Origin: Pseudomonadota bacterium
Lineage (GTDB): Bacteria; Pseudomonadota; Alphaproteobacteria; Rhizobiales; Hyphomicrobiaceae
Direction of reading: 5' to 3'
DNA length: 17,135 bases
Assembly: GCA_023387235.1 (NCBI GenBank)
Contig: JAEWIJ010000049.1
Span: 1-17,135, forward strand
Shown one piece after another: positions 15,744-17,135 of the stretch. The notes under the pieces are model-generated. The model was given only the letters and a program-made list of their open reading frames with translations. It was not told the origin of the DNA and made no database searches. The translations under genes and the position numbers were made by a program. How positions within the stretch are numbered: the first letter of the stretch is position 1; the number at the start of each line of letters is the position of its first letter.

Positions 15744-15762
15744 GCACGGCCGTCGGCCGTGC
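15744..15762. promoter_or_regulatory. Perfect inverted repeat upstream of the RND pump gene (candidate operator)
   Basis: GCACGGCC (15744-15751) and GGCCGTGC (15755-15762) form a perfect 8-bp inverted repeat with a 3-nt centre, 63 bases before the RND start codon. Without a T-tract it is not a typical terminator. Its length and spacing would suit a dimeric repressor site, as is common for efflux pumps, but no regulator gene is present in the window. Confidence 0.4.
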
Positions 15763-15825
15763 TAACAGTCCGTGTATGTGATTGCTGCCCGCCTGTCTTT
15801 CCGGTCGATACGGAGACCTCCCTGA

Positions 15826-17135
15826 ATGCCCATCAGCAGGTTCTTCATCGATCGGCCGATCTTTGCCGCCGTCGTCTCGCTTTTCATCACCATTGTCGGC
15901 GGGATCGGCTATCTGGCGCTGCCCGTCACCCAGTTCCCCGAGATCTCGCCGCCGACCATTACCGTGTCGGCCACTTATCCCGGTGCTGGCGCGCAGACAG
16001 TCGCCGATACCGTTGCTGCCGTGATCGAGCAGGAGATCAACGGCGTCGACGGCATGATCTACATGTATTCGCAGTCGACGCAGCAAGGGACGATGTCGAT
16101 CACCGTGACCTTCGACGTCGGCTATGACATCGACAAGGCGCAGGTGCTCGTGCAGAACCGCGTCGCCGCCGCCGAGCCGCGCCTCCCGGAGGAGGTGCGC
16201 CGATCCGGCGTGCAGGTGCGCAAGAACTCGCCCGATCTCCTGCTCGTCGTGCACATGATCTCGCCCGACAGGACCTACGATCAGGTCTACATCTCGAACT
16301 ATGCGATGCTGAACGTGCGCGACGTGCTGGCGCGCATCCCGGGCGTCGGCGAGGTGAATGCGTTCGGCGCACGCGAATATTCGATGCGCGTCTGGCTCGA
16401 TCCCGAGCGGATCGCAGGCCTCAACCTGACCGCCGAGGAAATCCTCACCGCGCTGCGCCAGCAGAACGTGCAGGTTGCGGGCGGCGCGGTCGGCGAGCCG
16501 CCGATGCCCAACCAAGGCGCCTTCGAGCAGTCCCTGCAGCTTCGTGGTCGCCTGATCGAATCGCGCGAGTTCGAGGAAATCGTCATCAAGATGGGTCCGG
16601 ATGGGCGCACGGTAAAGCTCAAGGATGTCGCCCGCGTCGAGCTCGGGGCCATATCGTACAACACGTACGGCTACATGGACCGCGTGCCGGCGACCGTTCT
16701 CGCCGTCACGCAGGCTCCGGGCAGCGACGCGTTGAAGACCGCGAGCGTCGTCAAGGCCGCAATGGCGCAGATGGCCCCGAGCTTTCCGAAAGGTCTCGAG
16801 TACCGGATCATCTACAATCCGACCGAGTTCATCGAGGTCTCGATCAAGGCCCTGATGCTCACAATCCTGGAAGCGATCGCGCTGGTCGTCCTCGTCATCA
16901 TCATCTTCCTGCAGACATGGCGGGCAACGCTTGTCCCACTCCTGGCTATCCCGATCTCGCTGATCGGCACTTGTGCCGTGATGCTTGCGCTCGGCTATTC
17001 GATCAACTCGCTGACGCTATTCGGCCTCGTCCTCTCGGTCGGCATCGTCGTCGACGACGCGATCGTCGTCGTGGAGAACGTCGAGCGGCGATTGCAGGAG
17101 GGGCTCTCACCCATGGAGGCCGCGCGCGCCACCAT
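15826..17135 (+). CDS. RND efflux pump inner-membrane transporter, HAE-1 family (3'-truncated by window edge)
   Basis: The first 436 residues of an AcrB/MexB-like proton-driven multidrug exporter (about 1,040 residues when complete); the frame stays open to the last base. It begins MPISRFFIDRPIFAAVVSLFITIVGG with membrane helix 1, then the porter domain with FPEISPPTITVSATYPGA, DIDKAQVLVQNRV, and IPGVGEVNAFGAREYSMRVWLDPERIAGLNLT. Helices 2-4 begin near residue 340. Helix 4 carries the proton-relay pair Asp410-Asp411 in GIVVDDAIVVVENVERR, which assigns it to the hydrophobe/amphiphile rather than the heavy-metal group. The start at 15826 has GGAG 10 bases upstream (15812-15815). No membrane-fusion protein gene lies immediately upstream, so its adaptor would have to be encoded downstream or elsewhere. 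Confidence 0.97.
   Translation, partial: MPISRFFIDRPIFAAVVSLFITIVGGIGYLALPVTQFPEISPPTITVSATYPGAGAQTVADTVAAVIEQEINGVDGMIYMYSQSTQQGTMSITVTFDVGYDIDKAQVLVQNRVAAAEPRLPEEVRRSGVQVRKNSPDLLLVVHMISPDRTYDQVYISNYAMLNVRDVLARIPGVGEVNAFGAREYSMRVWLDPERIAGLNLTAEEILTALRQQNVQVAGGAVGEPPMPNQGAFEQSLQLRGRLIESREFEEIVIKMGPDGRTVKLKDVARVELGAISYNTYGYMDRVPATVLAVTQAPGSDALKTASVVKAAMAQMAPSFPKGLEYRIIYNPTEFIEVSIKALMLTILEAIALVVLVIIIFLQTWRATLVPLLAIPISLIGTCAVMLALGYSINSLTLFGLVLSVGIVVDDAIVVVENVERRLQEGLSPMEAARAT

Noticed and set aside
14854..16515. A 553-codon - strand open frame across the HAD and RND genes
   Set aside because: It spans two well-identified + strand genes and their intergenic gap; its product is low-complexity and recognisable as the reverse-complement shadow of GC-rich codons.

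Overview
The window is 17.1 kb of GC-rich bacterial chromosome. Several features point to an alphaproteobacterium, most likely of the order Hyphomicrobiales (Rhizobiales): a dihydropteroate synthase with a long N-terminal extension, a TIGR01459-type HAD protein, two adjacent LpxL/HtrB-type lipid A acyltransferases, a malyl-CoA-lyase-like CoA ester lyase, and intergenic CCCTCTCCCC palindromes. This placement is inferred from family recognition, not from a search.

Layout. Positions 1-1746 are the 3' third of rpoC on the + strand, closed by a strong intrinsic terminator (1782-1820). A small DUF4267-like membrane protein follows (1853-2278), and its stop lies inside a compound inverted-repeat cluster (2243-2383). 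From 2429 to 14533 almost everything is on the - strand. In transcription order the groups are: two lipid A acyltransferases, a CoA ester lyase and a class I SAM methyltransferase (14533 to 10503); a THUMP-type rRNA methyltransferase and an Fsr-like MFS exporter (10178 to 7767); panC and a membrane-tethered PP2C phosphatase (7660 to 5842); ftsH with its own promoter and terminator (5554 to 3626); and folP (3505 to 2429). A 73-codon + strand gene with a strong ribosome binding site sits at 10261-10482. At the right edge a HAD-IIA hydrolase (14818-15681) and the 5' part of an HAE-1 RND efflux pump (15826 to the end) are on the + strand.

The genes are mostly housekeeping: transcription (rpoC), folate (folP), pantothenate (panC), membrane protein quality control (ftsH), outer-membrane lipid A acylation and drug export (fsr-like, RND). 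ftsH-folP order is a classic proteobacterial neighbourhood, but here a terminator separates the two and glmM does not follow.

The most unusual structure is in the 167 bp between the two acyltransferase genes. It holds two 74-76 nt bulged stem-loops (13466-13541 and 13557-13630), placed head to head. They align along their whole length, including the loop, and differ by about seven compensatory base-pair changes, so they look like two diverged copies of one structured element. One copy supplies the stop codon of the upstream acyltransferase and appears to have shortened its C-terminus relative to its paralog. The other ends five bases before the start codon of the downstream acyltransferase.
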